IMG/VR virus record: IMGVR_UViG_3300035388_000035
Coordinates: 1-22,476 of that record
Direction: 5' to 3' (one strand)
DNA length: 22,476 nt
From: a virus
Each line of letters begins with the position of its first letter. Position 1 is the first letter of the stretch. A model generated the notes under the pieces. That model did no database searches. It was not told the DNA's origin and saw only the letters and a program-made list of their open reading frames with translations. Of this stretch, positions 13,950 through 20,574 are shown piece by piece. Both the position numbers and the translations under genes were made by a program.

Positions 13950-13981
13950 AAAAAGCCGAGTAGATCTACTCGGCTTTTTTT
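13948..13981. terminator. Bidirectional rho-independent terminator
   Basis: Seven A, GCCGAGTAGA, then TCTACTCGGC and seven T form a perfect 34-bp palindrome centred at 13964/13965, so each strand shows a stem followed by a T-run. It separates the plus late operon (stop TAA at 13947-13949 overlaps it) from the 3' end of the minus early operon at 14005. It should stop transcription from both sides. Confidence 0.92.
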
Positions 13982-14004
13982 GTGTTTCTGTATCTCAATA
14001 TAAA

Positions 14005-14286
14005 TTACTTTCTTTTCAAATCACTTATTACTTCTTCAACTTCTTCTTCTGTTAAACGTTCCTGAACAGCTTTGTTTTTTGGATATTTATTATTAACAAG
14101 CCTTCTAAGATTCTTGGAGATACTCAACAGTGAAATCATTATAATAAGCAATAATAAATTTGTTAAAATAATTGAATTATCGTTTACACTCAAAGGACCA
14201 GAAAATTTTCCATTATCAAATTTAACTGCTGATAGGGCACATGATTGTAACCCGACAAATAACATAAAATAGATAACTTTTTTCAT
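14005..14286 (-). CDS. Lipoprotein-like membrane protein at operon end
   Basis: This 93-residue protein has a short lipoprotein-type signal (MKKVIYFMLFVGLQSCAL, lipobox ending in Cys16), about 25 polar residues, then a strong membrane segment at about 41-57 (IILTNLLLLIIMISLLSI) and a charged 35-residue tail (LTEEEVEEVISDLKRK). A lipobox plus a transmembrane helix is the design of one-gene spanins that fuse inner and outer membranes in lysis, but the stretch between them is too short for a typical span of the periplasm. A superinfection-exclusion or moron protein is an alternative. It is the last gene of the minus early operon, just before the terminator. Confidence 0.55.
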   Translation of the reverse strand: MKKVIYFMLFVGLQSCALSAVKFDNGKFSGPLSVNDNSIILTNLLLLIIMISLLSISKNLRRLVNNKYPKNKAVQERLTEEEVEEVISDLKRK

Positions 14287-14330
14287 AAAATTTAATTAAT
14301 GATTAATAACAATTTAAACGGAATATAAAG

Positions 14331-14498
14331 TTAGTTAAAATAATATATAATCGTAATAGCTATTACAACTATTAACACAAAAAATATAAATCCAACACCG
14401 CTACTGTCAGAATCTACACCCGTAGGATTACCTGTCAATTCATAATAAAGTATCGGATCATTCTTTTTTAAATATTCAAGTTCGTCTTTATGATTCAT
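14331..14498 (-). CDS. Tiny tail-anchored membrane protein
   Basis: A 55-residue frame: polar N-terminus (MNHKDELEYLKKNDPILYYE), a Gly/Ser/Asp turn (TGNPTGVDSDSSGVG), then one C-terminal membrane helix (FIFFVLIVVIAITIIYYF). Such tail-anchored miniproteins are frequent among phage accessory genes and may act as holin-like or immunity proteins. No family is recognised. It lies 11 nt downstream of the 169-residue gene in a very AT-rich stretch. Confidence 0.55.
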   Translation of the reverse strand: MNHKDELEYLKKNDPILYYELTGNPTGVDSDSSGVGFIFFVLIVVIAITIIYYFN

Positions 14499-14509
14499 TT
14501 TTTAGCTAT

Positions 14510-15019
14510 TTAAACCTTATCAATAACGAGCCAAGCACCTTCTGTCATATAATCAGGATCTTCCCCATGTTCTATAAAATCTTGTTCATCAGCTTCGACC
14601 CCAAGTGGGCAGGTAAATGTATAACATGCTCCTTGCCATTTATAGCTGTATTTTTTTAATTCTTCATTATTAAACTGAATTGCTCGTGCTTTTTTTACGA
14701 ATTTTTTAGCTAATCTACGATTGCATTTAATGTGCCTTTTCGTCATTCTTTTTGCAAGTGCTGTAACAACATCACCTTCAATATACTGATCGTTACCCCA
14801 GTAATAATTTCCTAATTTAACGTGGCTGCCATCGTCACAATCTTTATGATTACAACCGTAACCAGAATTTACCACAGTTGAAGAATTGAAAAAACCACAC
14901 CTACAGCAAAAATTATCAATATGTTCTAATATTGTATCCATCGGACTTTGTATTCCTTCTATTTCTTTATTATCAATCATTAATTTTACATTGTCCCAAT
15001 TATATTGTTTTGTAGCCAT
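14510..15019 (-). CDS. Cys-rich hypothetical protein
   Basis: The 169-residue protein is not recognised. It has a CCRC motif near residue 38 (IDNFCCRCGFFNSS) and a second cluster (GYGCNHKDCDDGSHV) near 53-67, together a plausible zinc-binding knuckle or treble clef; CYTFTCPLG follows near 132-140. A basic helix (KRMTKRHIKCNRRLAKKFVK) is in the middle, and the end is acidic. A nucleic-acid contact is possible but only inferred. It is part of the AT-rich accessory tail of the early operon. Confidence 0.65.
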   Translation of the reverse strand: MATKQYNWDNVKLMIDNKEIEGIQSPMDTILEHIDNFCCRCGFFNSSTVVNSGYGCNHKDCDDGSHVKLGNYYWGNDQYIEGDVVTALAKRMTKRHIKCNRRLAKKFVKKARAIQFNNEELKKYSYKWQGACYTFTCPLGVEADEQDFIEHGEDPDYMTEGAWLVIDKV

Positions 15020-15029
15020 TTAATTAGTA

Positions 15030-15392
15030 TTAAAATGTTTTATTACGTGATATTCTTAAAAAACCCGTTGTATGCGGAGAAGCATCAACCTTTATGTTTG
15101 CATGCCTTTCAAAGCCTCTCAAAAACAAACCTATTTCTCTTATGTTTGAATTTCCAAGGTCAACAAATTTAATATAGTCTGTTTTTTGACCCTGCAATGA
15201 AATAACAGCCCAAGAATTTGAATGTCTACAATATTCATGAACATCTACACTTACATCAATATTTTGCAATATATTCTTAATAATCTTTTCTTGAGCTTCG
15301 TAGCTGGAAGTTGCTTCTTTAGTTCTATTAATTTGAGCCTGCAATTGTTGTAGCTCATTTTTAAATATCCATTTAAAAAACTTTCGTATCAT
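15030..15392 (-). CDS. Hypothetical protein with N-terminal coiled coil
   Basis: The 120-residue protein starts with a basic amphipathic stretch (MIRKFFKWIFKNEL), a coiled coil at about 13-45 (LQQLQAQINRTKEATSSYEA, KIIKNILQNI), then an alpha/beta domain with YCRHSNSWAVISLQGQKTDY and RGFERHANIKVDASPHTTGF. I do not know the family. It is 10 nt upstream of the Cys-rich gene and 12 nt downstream of the gene carrying an NCRC motif. Confidence 0.6.
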   Translation of the reverse strand: MIRKFFKWIFKNELQQLQAQINRTKEATSSYEAQEKIIKNILQNIDVSVDVHEYCRHSNSWAVISLQGQKTDYIKFVDLGNSNIREIGLFLRGFERHANIKVDASPHTTGFLRISRNKTF

Positions 15393-15404
15393 AATAATAA
15401 TCGT

Positions 15405-15674
15405 TTAAACCTTGTGAAATTCTGAGATCATACACCTACAATTCCAATGTTGCGGTGGATTATGGTAATGTTTGAGTATATAAACCTTTTTAAACATTCG
15501 CTTATAAACTAAGGTTGTTGAATGTATTCCCTCTTTATCTGTAAAATATCTCCTTTTACAAAAATATAAGCCTATTTTTTCAAAGAAATTAATCTTTGTT
15601 ATTTTTTCCATATCGAAAATTAGTGAGTTTTGTTCGCCAACCATATTTATAACTTTAAATATTAAACTATTCAT
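15405..15674 (-). CDS. Small protein ending in a MuF-like NCRC motif
   Basis: Start chosen at ATG 15672-15674, which overlaps the upstream stop by 8 nt (ATGAATAG); a later ATG at 15642-15644 is possible. The 89-residue protein ends YHNPPQHWNCRCMISEFHKV. NPPQHWNCRC looks like the C-terminal signature of MuF domains (P-P-x-H-x-N-C-R-C), and the real MuF protein here has FPPNGWGCRC. The rest (INFFEKIGLYFCKRRYFTDK) is not MuF-like in an obvious way. It could be a remnant of a MuF protein, or a small zinc-binding protein that shares the motif by chance. Confidence 0.55.
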   Translation of the reverse strand: MNSLIFKVINMVGEQNSLIFDMEKITKINFFEKIGLYFCKRRYFTDKEGIHSTTLVYKRMFKKVYILKHYHNPPQHWNCRCMISEFHKV

Positions 15675-16071
15675 CCATATATCTTTTATTACGCAAATAG
15701 CGTATGGCATAAATCATTTCACGGCTTTTTGCTTTACATGCAAACTTATACCGTTTTATAGCACCTATGGCTTTGGATTTTTCGTTATCTGGCATTTTCT
15801 TCCAGTAGTCTTCGGCTTGTTTACGATCTTCTTTATAATCATATTCGTCCCAAAAACGCTTAAAAGTTAAGTCAGTACAATCTTCGAGTTTACCTTCGCC
15901 TACAATCTTTGGTAAATATTCCTCAGTAAGTGGAAAAGCCATTGATAAATACGCCTGTTGTTTGTTTGTTAAAACAGCTTGGTTTTCATATTTAACTAGT
16001 ACTCCATCGGAATCGTAACCGAATTTCATGTATCCAGTAAAATGCTTTGATGTTAAAACGTATTCTTTCAT
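15667..16071 (-). CDS. Hypothetical phage protein (FW..Y...A..W pattern)
   Basis: The 134-residue protein has a C-terminal half with FKRFWDEYDYKEDRKQAEDY, WKKMPDNEKSKAIGAIKRY and a final RYLRNKRYMDE. This FW-x-x-Y, A-x-x-W, A-x-x-x-I-x-x-Y pattern recurs at the ends of phage replication-accessory proteins, where it is thought to be an interaction or DNA-binding helix bundle. The N-terminal half (TGYMKFGYDSDGVLVKYENQ) looks like a small beta domain. Function is not known. Confidence 0.65.
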   Translation of the reverse strand: MKEYVLTSKHFTGYMKFGYDSDGVLVKYENQAVLTNKQQAYLSMAFPLTEEYLPKIVGEGKLEDCTDLTFKRFWDEYDYKEDRKQAEDYWKKMPDNEKSKAIGAIKRYKFACKAKSREMIYAIRYLRNKRYMDE

Positions 16072-16078
16072 TGTTCAT

Positions 16079-16345
16079 TTAATTTTTATATCTGCACTTT
16101 AAGCAAATAGTTCCTATAACTGTATTTTTAATCTTAAATAACCTACTATGATTACATTCATTATCGCTAGATAGTTTCTTAATAGCTTTGTTAGCTTGTT
16201 TAATAAACTCTTCGGATTCTTTCATATCCTGTTTTAATAAACTAAAATTTTCATAATTGCCACTAACCAACCTATTTTTACATTTTATTAATGTAGTTTC
16301 TTCTACGTCAATTCCAGCTGTGAGGAATTCTATTACTTTATCCAT
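16079..16345 (-). CDS. Small hypothetical protein with C-terminal Cys/His cluster
   Basis: The 88-residue protein is helical in its first two-thirds (ETTLIKCKNRLVSGNYENFS, DMKESEEFIKQANKAIKKL) and ends with NECNHSRLFKIKNTVIGTIC and LKCRYKN. The spacing C-x-H, then C-x-x-C suggests a zinc ribbon, CxH...CxxC. No family is recognised. It overlaps the 65-residue gene upstream by 8 nt. Confidence 0.6.
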   Translation of the reverse strand: MDKVIEFLTAGIDVEETTLIKCKNRLVSGNYENFSLLKQDMKESEEFIKQANKAIKKLSSDNECNHSRLFKIKNTVIGTICLKCRYKN

Positions 16346-16535
16346 TTTCTTTACGTTTTATTGCTCGTAGTTCTTTTAATGATTGAATAATACTTACAAA
16401 AACAGGCATTTGTGTTAAGTTTTCATTTAATACTTCAATAGCCTTTATTTGTGAGTCTATATCGGTTTTGCAACTATCTTTCATAATAAGATTAACAACC
16501 GCTTTGAATTGTTTATTAAATGTTATTTTATCCAT
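16338..16535 (-). CDS. Small hypothetical protein
   Basis: The frame is open further upstream to 16649, but the start at ATG 16533-16535 is preferred. It overlaps the previous stop by 8 nt as its neighbours do and removes a 121-nt overlap. The 65-residue product (MDKITFNKQFKAVVNLIMKD, ending LRAIKRKENG) is predicted to be all helical and is not recognised. Confidence 0.6.
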   Translation of the reverse strand: MDKITFNKQFKAVVNLIMKDSCKTDIDSQIKAIEVLNENLTQMPVFVSIIQSLKELRAIKRKENG

Positions 16536-16869
16536 TTCTCTTAAATTGGTTTTTAAAAATGAAATCACAAATAGAATCGGTATCGTAACCGAATAATGCT
16601 CCAAGTAAGTAATGCTCCGAAGCTGTTTTAGCTTCTTTGGGCAGTTCATTTATTACCATAGCTAAATGCTCGTTTCTGTATATGTACAGAACTCCCCAGC
16701 CTTTACTATTGGTTTCAGTTTTAAAATGCAGCTTACTTTCCTTTACAAGTTCTACAACTTCGTTATGGTAACGCTCCTGATACGATAACATACTAAGTGG
16801 TTTAACGCCTCGTTGAACCAATGTGCATTGTTCTTGTATTTGTGCTTTTAAATAGTCGTTTAGATTCAT
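16528..16869 (-). CDS. Hypothetical phage protein
   Basis: The 113-residue protein begins MNLNDYLKAQIQEQCTLVQR and continues SYQERYHNEVVELVKESKLH, a helical N-terminal half, then a small beta region (WGVLYIYRNEHLAMVINELP) and a helix (ASEHYLLGALFGYDTDSICD). The last part resembles a loose version of short phage proteins found near DUF4406 genes, but I cannot name a family. It overlaps the DUF4406-like stop by 4 nt (ATGA). Confidence 0.6.
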   Translation of the reverse strand: MNLNDYLKAQIQEQCTLVQRGVKPLSMLSYQERYHNEVVELVKESKLHFKTETNSKGWGVLYIYRNEHLAMVINELPKEAKTASEHYLLGALFGYDTDSICDFIFKNQFKRNG

Positions 16870-17204
16870 TTTTGGTATTTTATTTTTTGTTTATAACAGG
16901 AAAGAATCATTCCTCGCGAAAGCAAAGTAATTTTGTTTAACATGCAGAACTCCATTTCAAGGCAAGCTCCATCGCTTTGTATCCAGTTTTCCATAAACAA
17001 GGCTTTATTGCATTGTGCCAAATGATAAAAACATATTTGCATAGCTTCCTGCCAATCGCAATTGGCAGGAACAATATCAATTGGCGAAACAACATCGTAA
17101 CCAAGCATAATTAAACGGTTTTTCCATTTATTAAACTCATATTCAACCTTGCTTCGTTTAAGTCCCGTAACTGGTCCTGCTATGTAAACTTTTTCACGTT
17201 TCAT
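16866..17204 (-). CDS. DUF4406-like protein (deoxyribosyltransferase-like fold)
   Basis: The first half has the DUF4406 pattern: KVYIAGPVTGL at residues 5-15, FNKWKNRLIMLGYDVVSPID near 24-43 and WQEAMQICFYHLAQCNKALF near 51-70, then a D-G-A-C-L-E-M-E-F segment near 78-86. The family shares the Rossmann-like fold of nucleoside 2-deoxyribosyltransferases, with IAGP near the nucleotide site and a possible catalytic Glu in the LEMEF helix. It is common in phages, with suggested roles in nucleotide metabolism. It lies between a small conserved gene (11-nt overlap) and an unknown one. Confidence 0.8.
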   Translation of the reverse strand: MKREKVYIAGPVTGLKRSKVEYEFNKWKNRLIMLGYDVVSPIDIVPANCDWQEAMQICFYHLAQCNKALFMENWIQSDGACLEMEFCMLNKITLLSRGMILSCYKQKIKYQK

Positions 17205-17403
17205 TCGGGTATAAATCCTTTAATAGCTTTTTAGCTGGTACTCCTAAGTAACGATCGTATGTTCGTTTCGATAAGAAAAATTGATCTTTTATAAGGTTAT
17301 TATAGACCCATGTTTGAGTAATTCCTTTACGGGTATTTTCAAGAGTAATGTTTTGAATCTTGACAATCTTTAATAAGGTATTTTTCCTATACTTTTCGGC
17401 CAT
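17194..17403 (-). CDS. Small conserved Mu-like phage protein, HTH-like
   Basis: The 69-residue protein (LLKIVKIQNITLENTRKGIT, then QTWVYNNLIKDQFFLSKRTY and DRYLGVPAKKLL) has the look of a short helix-turn-helix protein common next to DUF3164 genes in Bacteroidetes Mu-like phages. It might bind DNA and regulate the middle or late genes; the activator of the late promoters has no other clear candidate in the window. The ATG overlaps the stop of the upstream gene (TAATG). The role is inferred. Confidence 0.6.
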   Translation of the reverse strand: MAEKYRKNTLLKIVKIQNITLENTRKGITQTWVYNNLIKDQFFLSKRTYDRYLGVPAKKLLKDLYPNET

Positions 17404-17681
17404 TATTTAAATAATATTTGGGTTAATGTTTTTAGTTCGTTAAAATCATTAATGGCAACATATTCCCACTGGCCACACAATTCGATTGTTACCACCTGTT
17501 CAATTACTTTGAGTTTGTTATTAATAGTATCCCTAACCGTAGTAACATCGAGTTTTAACTCGTTACGTTCAATTACAAAAGAAGTGTGAAACAGCCCGCC
17601 ATCAGACCAAGCTGATGGCTTGAAGTTTAGGCTGTACAACTCCCGTTCCGATATAATTGTATTTACTACAGGGTAATCCAT
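17403..17681 (-). CDS. Hypothetical early protein
   Basis: The 92-residue protein (MDYPVVNTIISERELYSLNF, ending LKTLTQILFK) looks like an alpha/beta protein with several beta strands (SFVIERNELKLDVTTVRDTI, VIEQVVTIELCGQWEYVAIN). It is not recognised. It is joined by TAATG-type overlaps to DUF3164 upstream and to the HTH-like gene downstream, so it is probably translated in a coupled fashion with them. Confidence 0.6.
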   Translation of the reverse strand: MDYPVVNTIISERELYSLNFKPSAWSDGGLFHTSFVIERNELKLDVTTVRDTINNKLKVIEQVVTIELCGQWEYVAINDFNELKTLTQILFK

Positions 17682-18298
17682 TAAATACTACTAAAATTAA
17701 GATCGATTACTTTGTATTCTTGGTTCTCCTGACGTTCAGAAATTCGATGATACACTTTAGATACCTTTCTTCGTATTGAATCTTCGGTATCTTTAATTGC
17801 GCTTTGATAAAGCTCATCTTTAACTTTTGATTTATAACGTAACAAATCGAATATCTTTTTAGGATCAAGCTGCCCGTTTCGGGTTTCAAAGGCCTTCATT
17901 ACAATTTCCTTCGCAAAATCATCTTTGCTTGTAATGTTCTCAGAAAAATACTGATTAAACTTTTCTCGTGCCGATGTTATTAATAATTCATCGAATGTAA
18001 TTGATTCGCTAAATTTGGTTTCAATTTTAATAGAACGATCAAAATTATACCAAGTAAAGTTCCCTTTACGTTCGGTTTTAACATCCCTTTCAATAAGAAA
18101 TTTTTTATATACATCTTCGCATATCTCAGCAAACAAAGCTTTGTATTCACTTAATTTTGTGTTTAGAGATTTGGCTTCACGCAATAGTTTAGCCCCTTTA
18201 GTTTCCATTAACCTTTCGGTTTTTGTGGTTCTGGAGTAAGGAATCTTATTCCCACTTTCATCAAACCAGAATTCGTCTTTTGATTTTTGATGTGCCAT
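17681..18298 (-). CDS. DUF3164 family Mu-like phage protein
   Basis: The 205-residue sequence shows the DUF3164 pattern: an N-terminal FWFDESGNKIPYSRTTKTER, a long helix (TKGAKLLREAKSLNTKLSEY then KALFAEICEDVYKKFL), RKGNFTWYNFDRSIKIETKF, an ITFDELLITSAREKFNQYFS region and a C-terminal helical tail. The family occurs in Mu-like prophages near the transposition genes; its biochemical role is not established. The preceding 24-nt gap carries the AAACTTTAAAC motif, hinting at a start of a second transcript. Confidence 0.82.
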   Translation of the reverse strand: MAHQKSKDEFWFDESGNKIPYSRTTKTERLMETKGAKLLREAKSLNTKLSEYKALFAEICEDVYKKFLIERDVKTERKGNFTWYNFDRSIKIETKFSESITFDELLITSAREKFNQYFSENITSKDDFAKEIVMKAFETRNGQLDPKKIFDLLRYKSKVKDELYQSAIKDTEDSIRRKVSKVYHRISERQENQEYKVIDLNFSSI

Positions 18299-18306
18299 AT
18301 TTTTAT

Positions 18307-18317
18307 GTTTAAAGTTT
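18307..18317 (-). repeat. AAACTTTAAAC leader motif, copy 2
   Basis: On the minus strand AAACTTTAAAC lies 8 nt before the DUF3164 start; the same 11 bases occur 7 nt before the gp37-like start at 13383-13393. Just upstream, AACTTTGAACTTG resembles an imperfect repetition of the same bases and includes a near match to the Bacteroidetes -7 element (ACTTTG). This may be an internal promoter. Confidence 0.4.
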
Positions 18318-18322
18318 CAAGT

Positions 18323-18595
18323 TCAAAGTTTATGTGTCGAATCTATTTCGTTAGCAGTTTTTATAAGCATATCCTTAAACATTTTTTGGATCTGTTCTTC
18401 GTTGTGTTGTTTCCCATCAACATCAATAGAATCAATTAGTTTATCAATCTTTATTTCTATATTAATGTTACTTTTAGGAATAATGAAATTCGTAGGTTTT
18501 TCAATTCGCAAATTGCGAATTTGTAACCATAACACCCATGCGCAAAAAGCTAATACGGCAAGGCATATTATTAGGAATTTAGTTGAGTAGTCCAT
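18323..18595 (-). CDS. Small membrane protein, early operon
   Basis: The 90-residue protein has one N-terminal membrane helix (about 6-26: KFLIICLAVLAFCAWVLWLQ) and a soluble, charged tail (INIEIKIDKLIDSIDVDGKQ, MFKDMLIKTANEIDS). It is not recognised. Small early membrane proteins of transposable phages often protect against superinfection or stop host functions; here that is only a possibility. It starts 2 nt after the stop of the 54-residue gene. Confidence 0.6.
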   Translation of the reverse strand: MDYSTKFLIICLAVLAFCAWVLWLQIRNLRIEKPTNFIIPKSNINIEIKIDKLIDSIDVDGKQHNEEQIQKMFKDMLIKTANEIDSTHKL

Positions 18596-18597
18596 AG

Positions 18598-18762
18598 TTA
18601 TTGGTTTAAGGTTTTATCCGTATAAAAAGGTACTTCATGCCATCCCCAATTATTCTCAGTACAGAAATCAATACAATCCTGTTCTTCTTCAAAAACTTTT
18701 TCATTGAATTCTGAATCACCTTTTATATCAGTAGCTAAATACACTGTTTTCGTTTTGCTCAT
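18598..18762 (-). CDS. Tiny hypothetical protein
   Basis: A 54-residue acidic frame, MSKTKTVYLATDIKGDSEFN, with ENNWGWHEVPFY near the end. It fills the otherwise empty space between two same-strand genes with gaps of only 2 and 4 nt, and has a good ATG, so I consider it real. No family is recognised. The acidic composition and small size would suit an inhibitor that mimics nucleic acid, but nothing else supports that. Confidence 0.55.
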   Translation of the reverse strand: MSKTKTVYLATDIKGDSEFNEKVFEEEQDCIDFCTENNWGWHEVPFYTDKTLNQ

Positions 18763-18766
18763 ATCC

Positions 18767-18949
18767 TTAATTGTTAATTAAATCAAGGCATTGCTGTGCC
18801 TTTTGTTTTTCTGATTTTGATTCGGTTATCATCTGATCTAACTCATCGTTATTTTCTAATTCGGTATACATTAAATCATAATGAATAGCTTCCTGTAATG
18901 TTTCGTTTTCGTGTATTACACGGTTTAGTTCTTGCTTAACTTTTTCCAT
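18767..18949 (-). CDS. Small coiled-coil protein
   Basis: The 60-residue product (MEKVKQELNRVIHENETLQE, ending KAQQCLDLINN) is acidic and almost entirely helical, with heptad spacing of Leu and Ile consistent with a coiled coil. It overlaps the zinc-ribbon gene upstream by 14 nt and lies 4 nt before the 54-residue gene. It has no recognisable family. Confidence 0.55.
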   Translation of the reverse strand: MEKVKQELNRVIHENETLQEAIHYDLMYTELENNDELDQMITESKSEKQKAQQCLDLINN

Positions 18950-19214
18950 TTGTTTCCTCCTTTTCTATATGATATGGTGTACCACAAAACGGACAATGAC
19001 TAAATAAAATAGCCTGTACATGAATGGCATTCGAACCTTTCTGCTGAAAGTTAAAGTTCATATAAGGCATTTCATCGCTACCGTTTTCGGTTTTATGCAC
19101 GTTACCCCAATGTCCCGAACGCTTTTTATAGTTAGAATCGTTGCGTAATTGCTTTTCTACATTTTGAGCAATACGTTTTAAACAGTTGCATTTTGCTTTT
19201 CTAATATTGCTCAT
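18936..19214 (-). CDS. Small zinc-ribbon phage protein
   Basis: The 92-residue protein has an N-terminal C-x-C pair (KAKCNCLKRIAQNVEKQL) and a C-terminal CPFCGTPY near residues 74-81. Together they can form a four-cysteine zinc site. Between them NGSDEMPYMNFNFQQKG and IHVQAILFSH form a likely beta sheet. Proteins with this split C-x-C...CPFCG arrangement are common short phage proteins of unknown function. It lies 2 nt after the 102-residue gene. Confidence 0.65.
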   Translation of the reverse strand: MSNIRKAKCNCLKRIAQNVEKQLRNDSNYKKRSGHWGNVHKTENGSDEMPYMNFNFQQKGSNAIHVQAILFSHCPFCGTPYHIEKEETNGKS

Positions 19215-19216
19215 GG

Positions 19217-19525
19217 TTATTTATTTTGAAGTCTGTCAATTTCAGCAGCTATTAAAGCTCCTGCAATAACTAATCGTTTTTCTAATGGCTTTTTAGTAAG
19301 TCCAATGAACTGTTTCTTATCAAAACTGCATGGGCAAAATTCCTCTAGCTCATAAACATCGAGATCTTCTTGTTCATAGTCGGGCAGACATAATGCTGTA
19401 GCCACACCTAGCAATTGATTATCTTTGTGATTATTGATATCCTTTTCAATTGAAATTTGATGTTTATTCAATTGCTCTTCCCTTTCTTGGGCAATTAATT
19501 CGATTCCTGATTTTTGTTTATCCAT
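19217..19525 (-). CDS. Phage protein resembling dATP/dGTP pyrophosphohydrolase-like family
   Basis: The 102-residue sequence has GIELIAQEREEQLNKHQISI at residues 7-26, an ATALCLPDYEQEDLD segment and a C-terminal EKRLVIAGALIAAEIDRLQN. The IAxEREEQ start and the AGALIAAEIDRL end are the pattern of a phage protein family sometimes annotated as nucleoside triphosphate pyrophosphohydrolase (MazG-like helical fold). The middle E-E-x-x-x-D-type metal sites are not clearly preserved, and CPCS near residue 66 is unusual. Enzyme activity is therefore doubtful. Confidence 0.65.
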   Translation of the reverse strand: MDKQKSGIELIAQEREEQLNKHQISIEKDINNHKDNQLLGVATALCLPDYEQEDLDVYELEEFCPCSFDKKQFIGLTKKPLEKRLVIAGALIAAEIDRLQNK

Positions 19526-19553
19526 TTTATTATTTATTAAGGGTTAAATGTGT

Positions 19554-19757
19554 TTATCTAGCTTTATTCTCATTCTTTAAAATATTAATTGAATTATCTA
19601 TTACTGTATGATTTTTTAAAGCAACTTTAATTTTACCTTCACAGATTTTATAATATATTGTATGTTTATTATAAAGGAGTAATTCCTTTTTTAGCTTTAA
19701 AAATCCTTTCCATACTTCTTTCTTTTCAGTCTCAAGTAGCTTTATTGCATAATTCAT
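19554..19757 (-). CDS. Small hypothetical helical protein
   Basis: The 67-residue, basic, Lys-rich product (MNYAIKLLETEKKEVWKGFL, ending IDNSINILKNENKAR) is predicted to be helical. It is not recognised. It is separated by 28 nt from the next gene and 43 nt from the 56-residue gene upstream, looser than most of the operon, and is more AT-rich. Confidence 0.5.
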   Translation of the reverse strand: MNYAIKLLETEKKEVWKGFLKLKKELLLYNKHTIYYKICEGKIKVALKNHTVIDNSINILKNENKAR

Positions 19758-19800
19758 AATATTTATATTTTGAATGACTTATTGAAAGCACCATCGCTTT

Positions 19801-19971
19801 CTACTCTTTTAAATCCTTTAGATTTTGCTCCATTTCCTTTGTATCTTTCAACACTGCGGAGTAGGTTCTTCGCTTTTTATTGGCATCGTTATTTAGCCAT
19901 TTGTAGCGTTTCTCAATTAATGCTGAGAGCGATTCAGTTTCTTTTTGTTTAACAGCTTTACTTTTGAGCAT
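19801..19971 (-). CDS. Tiny basic helical protein
   Basis: A 56-residue frame, MLKSKAVKQKETESLSALIE, then KRYKWLNNDANKKRRTYSAV and a KEMEQNLKDLKE end, is basic and helical with a coiled C-terminus. The ATG at 19969-19971 overlaps the 63-residue zinc-protein stop by 14 nt, as other genes in this operon do. No family is recognised. A shorter overlapping frame on the plus strand is a shadow. Confidence 0.55.
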   Translation of the reverse strand: MLKSKAVKQKETESLSALIEKRYKWLNNDANKKRRTYSAVLKDTKEMEQNLKDLKE

Positions 19972-20149
19972 AAGGCTTAGGAGTTTTAGGAGTAATCCTG
20001 ATGGTTAAATCTTTGTTTACAGTAACCAAGCCACTACCATTACATATGGCACATACGACTTCTTTTTTACTATCTGTTAGCACAACACCTTCGCCAACAC
20101 AGGCTCGGCATACTTCAACATTCTTTAAATTATAATCACGTGTTTTCAT
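19958..20149 (-). CDS. Small zinc-finger protein (DnaJ-type CxxCxGxG motifs)
   Basis: The 63-residue protein has two CxxCxGxG-type motifs, CRACVGEG at residues 14-21 and CAICNGSG at 32-39, the pairing found in the DnaJ central zinc domain, with a short strand-rich linker. There is no J-domain. It may bind partner proteins or nucleic acids. The start overlaps the stop of the GemA-like gene by one base. A zinc-site role is seen in the sequence; the biological role is not known. Confidence 0.7.
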   Translation of the reverse strand: MKTRDYNLKNVEVCRACVGEGVVLTDSKKEVVCAICNGSGLVTVNKDLTIRITPKTPKPYAQK

Positions 20150-20574
20150 TAGTTCAGGCTTATTCCGTTAATTAATACTTGTTTATCGTGTGATTCTTTT
20201 TTAGATGCTATACTTCTTAGTTTTGAGCATAGCGCTTTTAGCTCATCAACAGTAAGCTCGTATAACAGCTTACCGCAAATTCGGGAATCGAGCATGAAAT
20301 TATTAACTCGATCCCAATCGTTATTGGTAACATACACACCACACTTGTTTAATAGGCTTAATGCACAGCTCCGCCAGTAGCGTAATTCTTTGCTGCTGTT
20401 GTATCTATTATCAACACTATTTTGTAGTCGTTGTATCAGATGATCAATTTCTTCATCATTTAACTCTGTGGTACTCGTTACTCCATATTCTTCCAGAAAA
20501 GCAGTTTTACTTTTGGTAGCTCCAAGCTTCCAAAGTAATTTATGTACGAGTACTCGTTTTTCTTTTATTAGCAT
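20149..20574 (-). CDS. GemA-like regulatory protein (DUF1018, Mu gp16-like)
   Basis: The 141-residue protein has the two-part helical layout of the DUF1018 family: an N-terminal segment (VLVHKLLWKLGATKSKTAFL, EEYGVTSTTELNDEEIDHLI) and, after a linker, RYWRSCALSLLNKCGVYVTN through LLYELTVDELKALCSKLRSI, where lambda-like L-T-x-x-E-L is typical. In Mu, GemA (gp16) affects host gene expression and DNA topology. The match is by pattern only. Start ATG at 20574 overlaps the ASCH gene by 35 nt, more than its neighbours, but no better start is available. Confidence 0.65.
   Translation of the reverse strand: MLIKEKRVLVHKLLWKLGATKSKTAFLEEYGVTSTTELNDEEIDHLIQRLQNSVDNRYNSSKELRYWRSCALSLLNKCGVYVTNNDWDRVNNFMLDSRICGKLLYELTVDELKALCSKLRSIASKKESHDKQVLINGISLN

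Noticed and set aside
13948-13981. attachment site or operator
   Set aside because: Perfect GC stem flanked by A and T runs between converging operons is fully explained as a bidirectional terminator.
19958-20149. DnaJ chaperone
   Set aside because: Only the zinc-motif pair is present; there is no J-domain and the protein has 63 residues.
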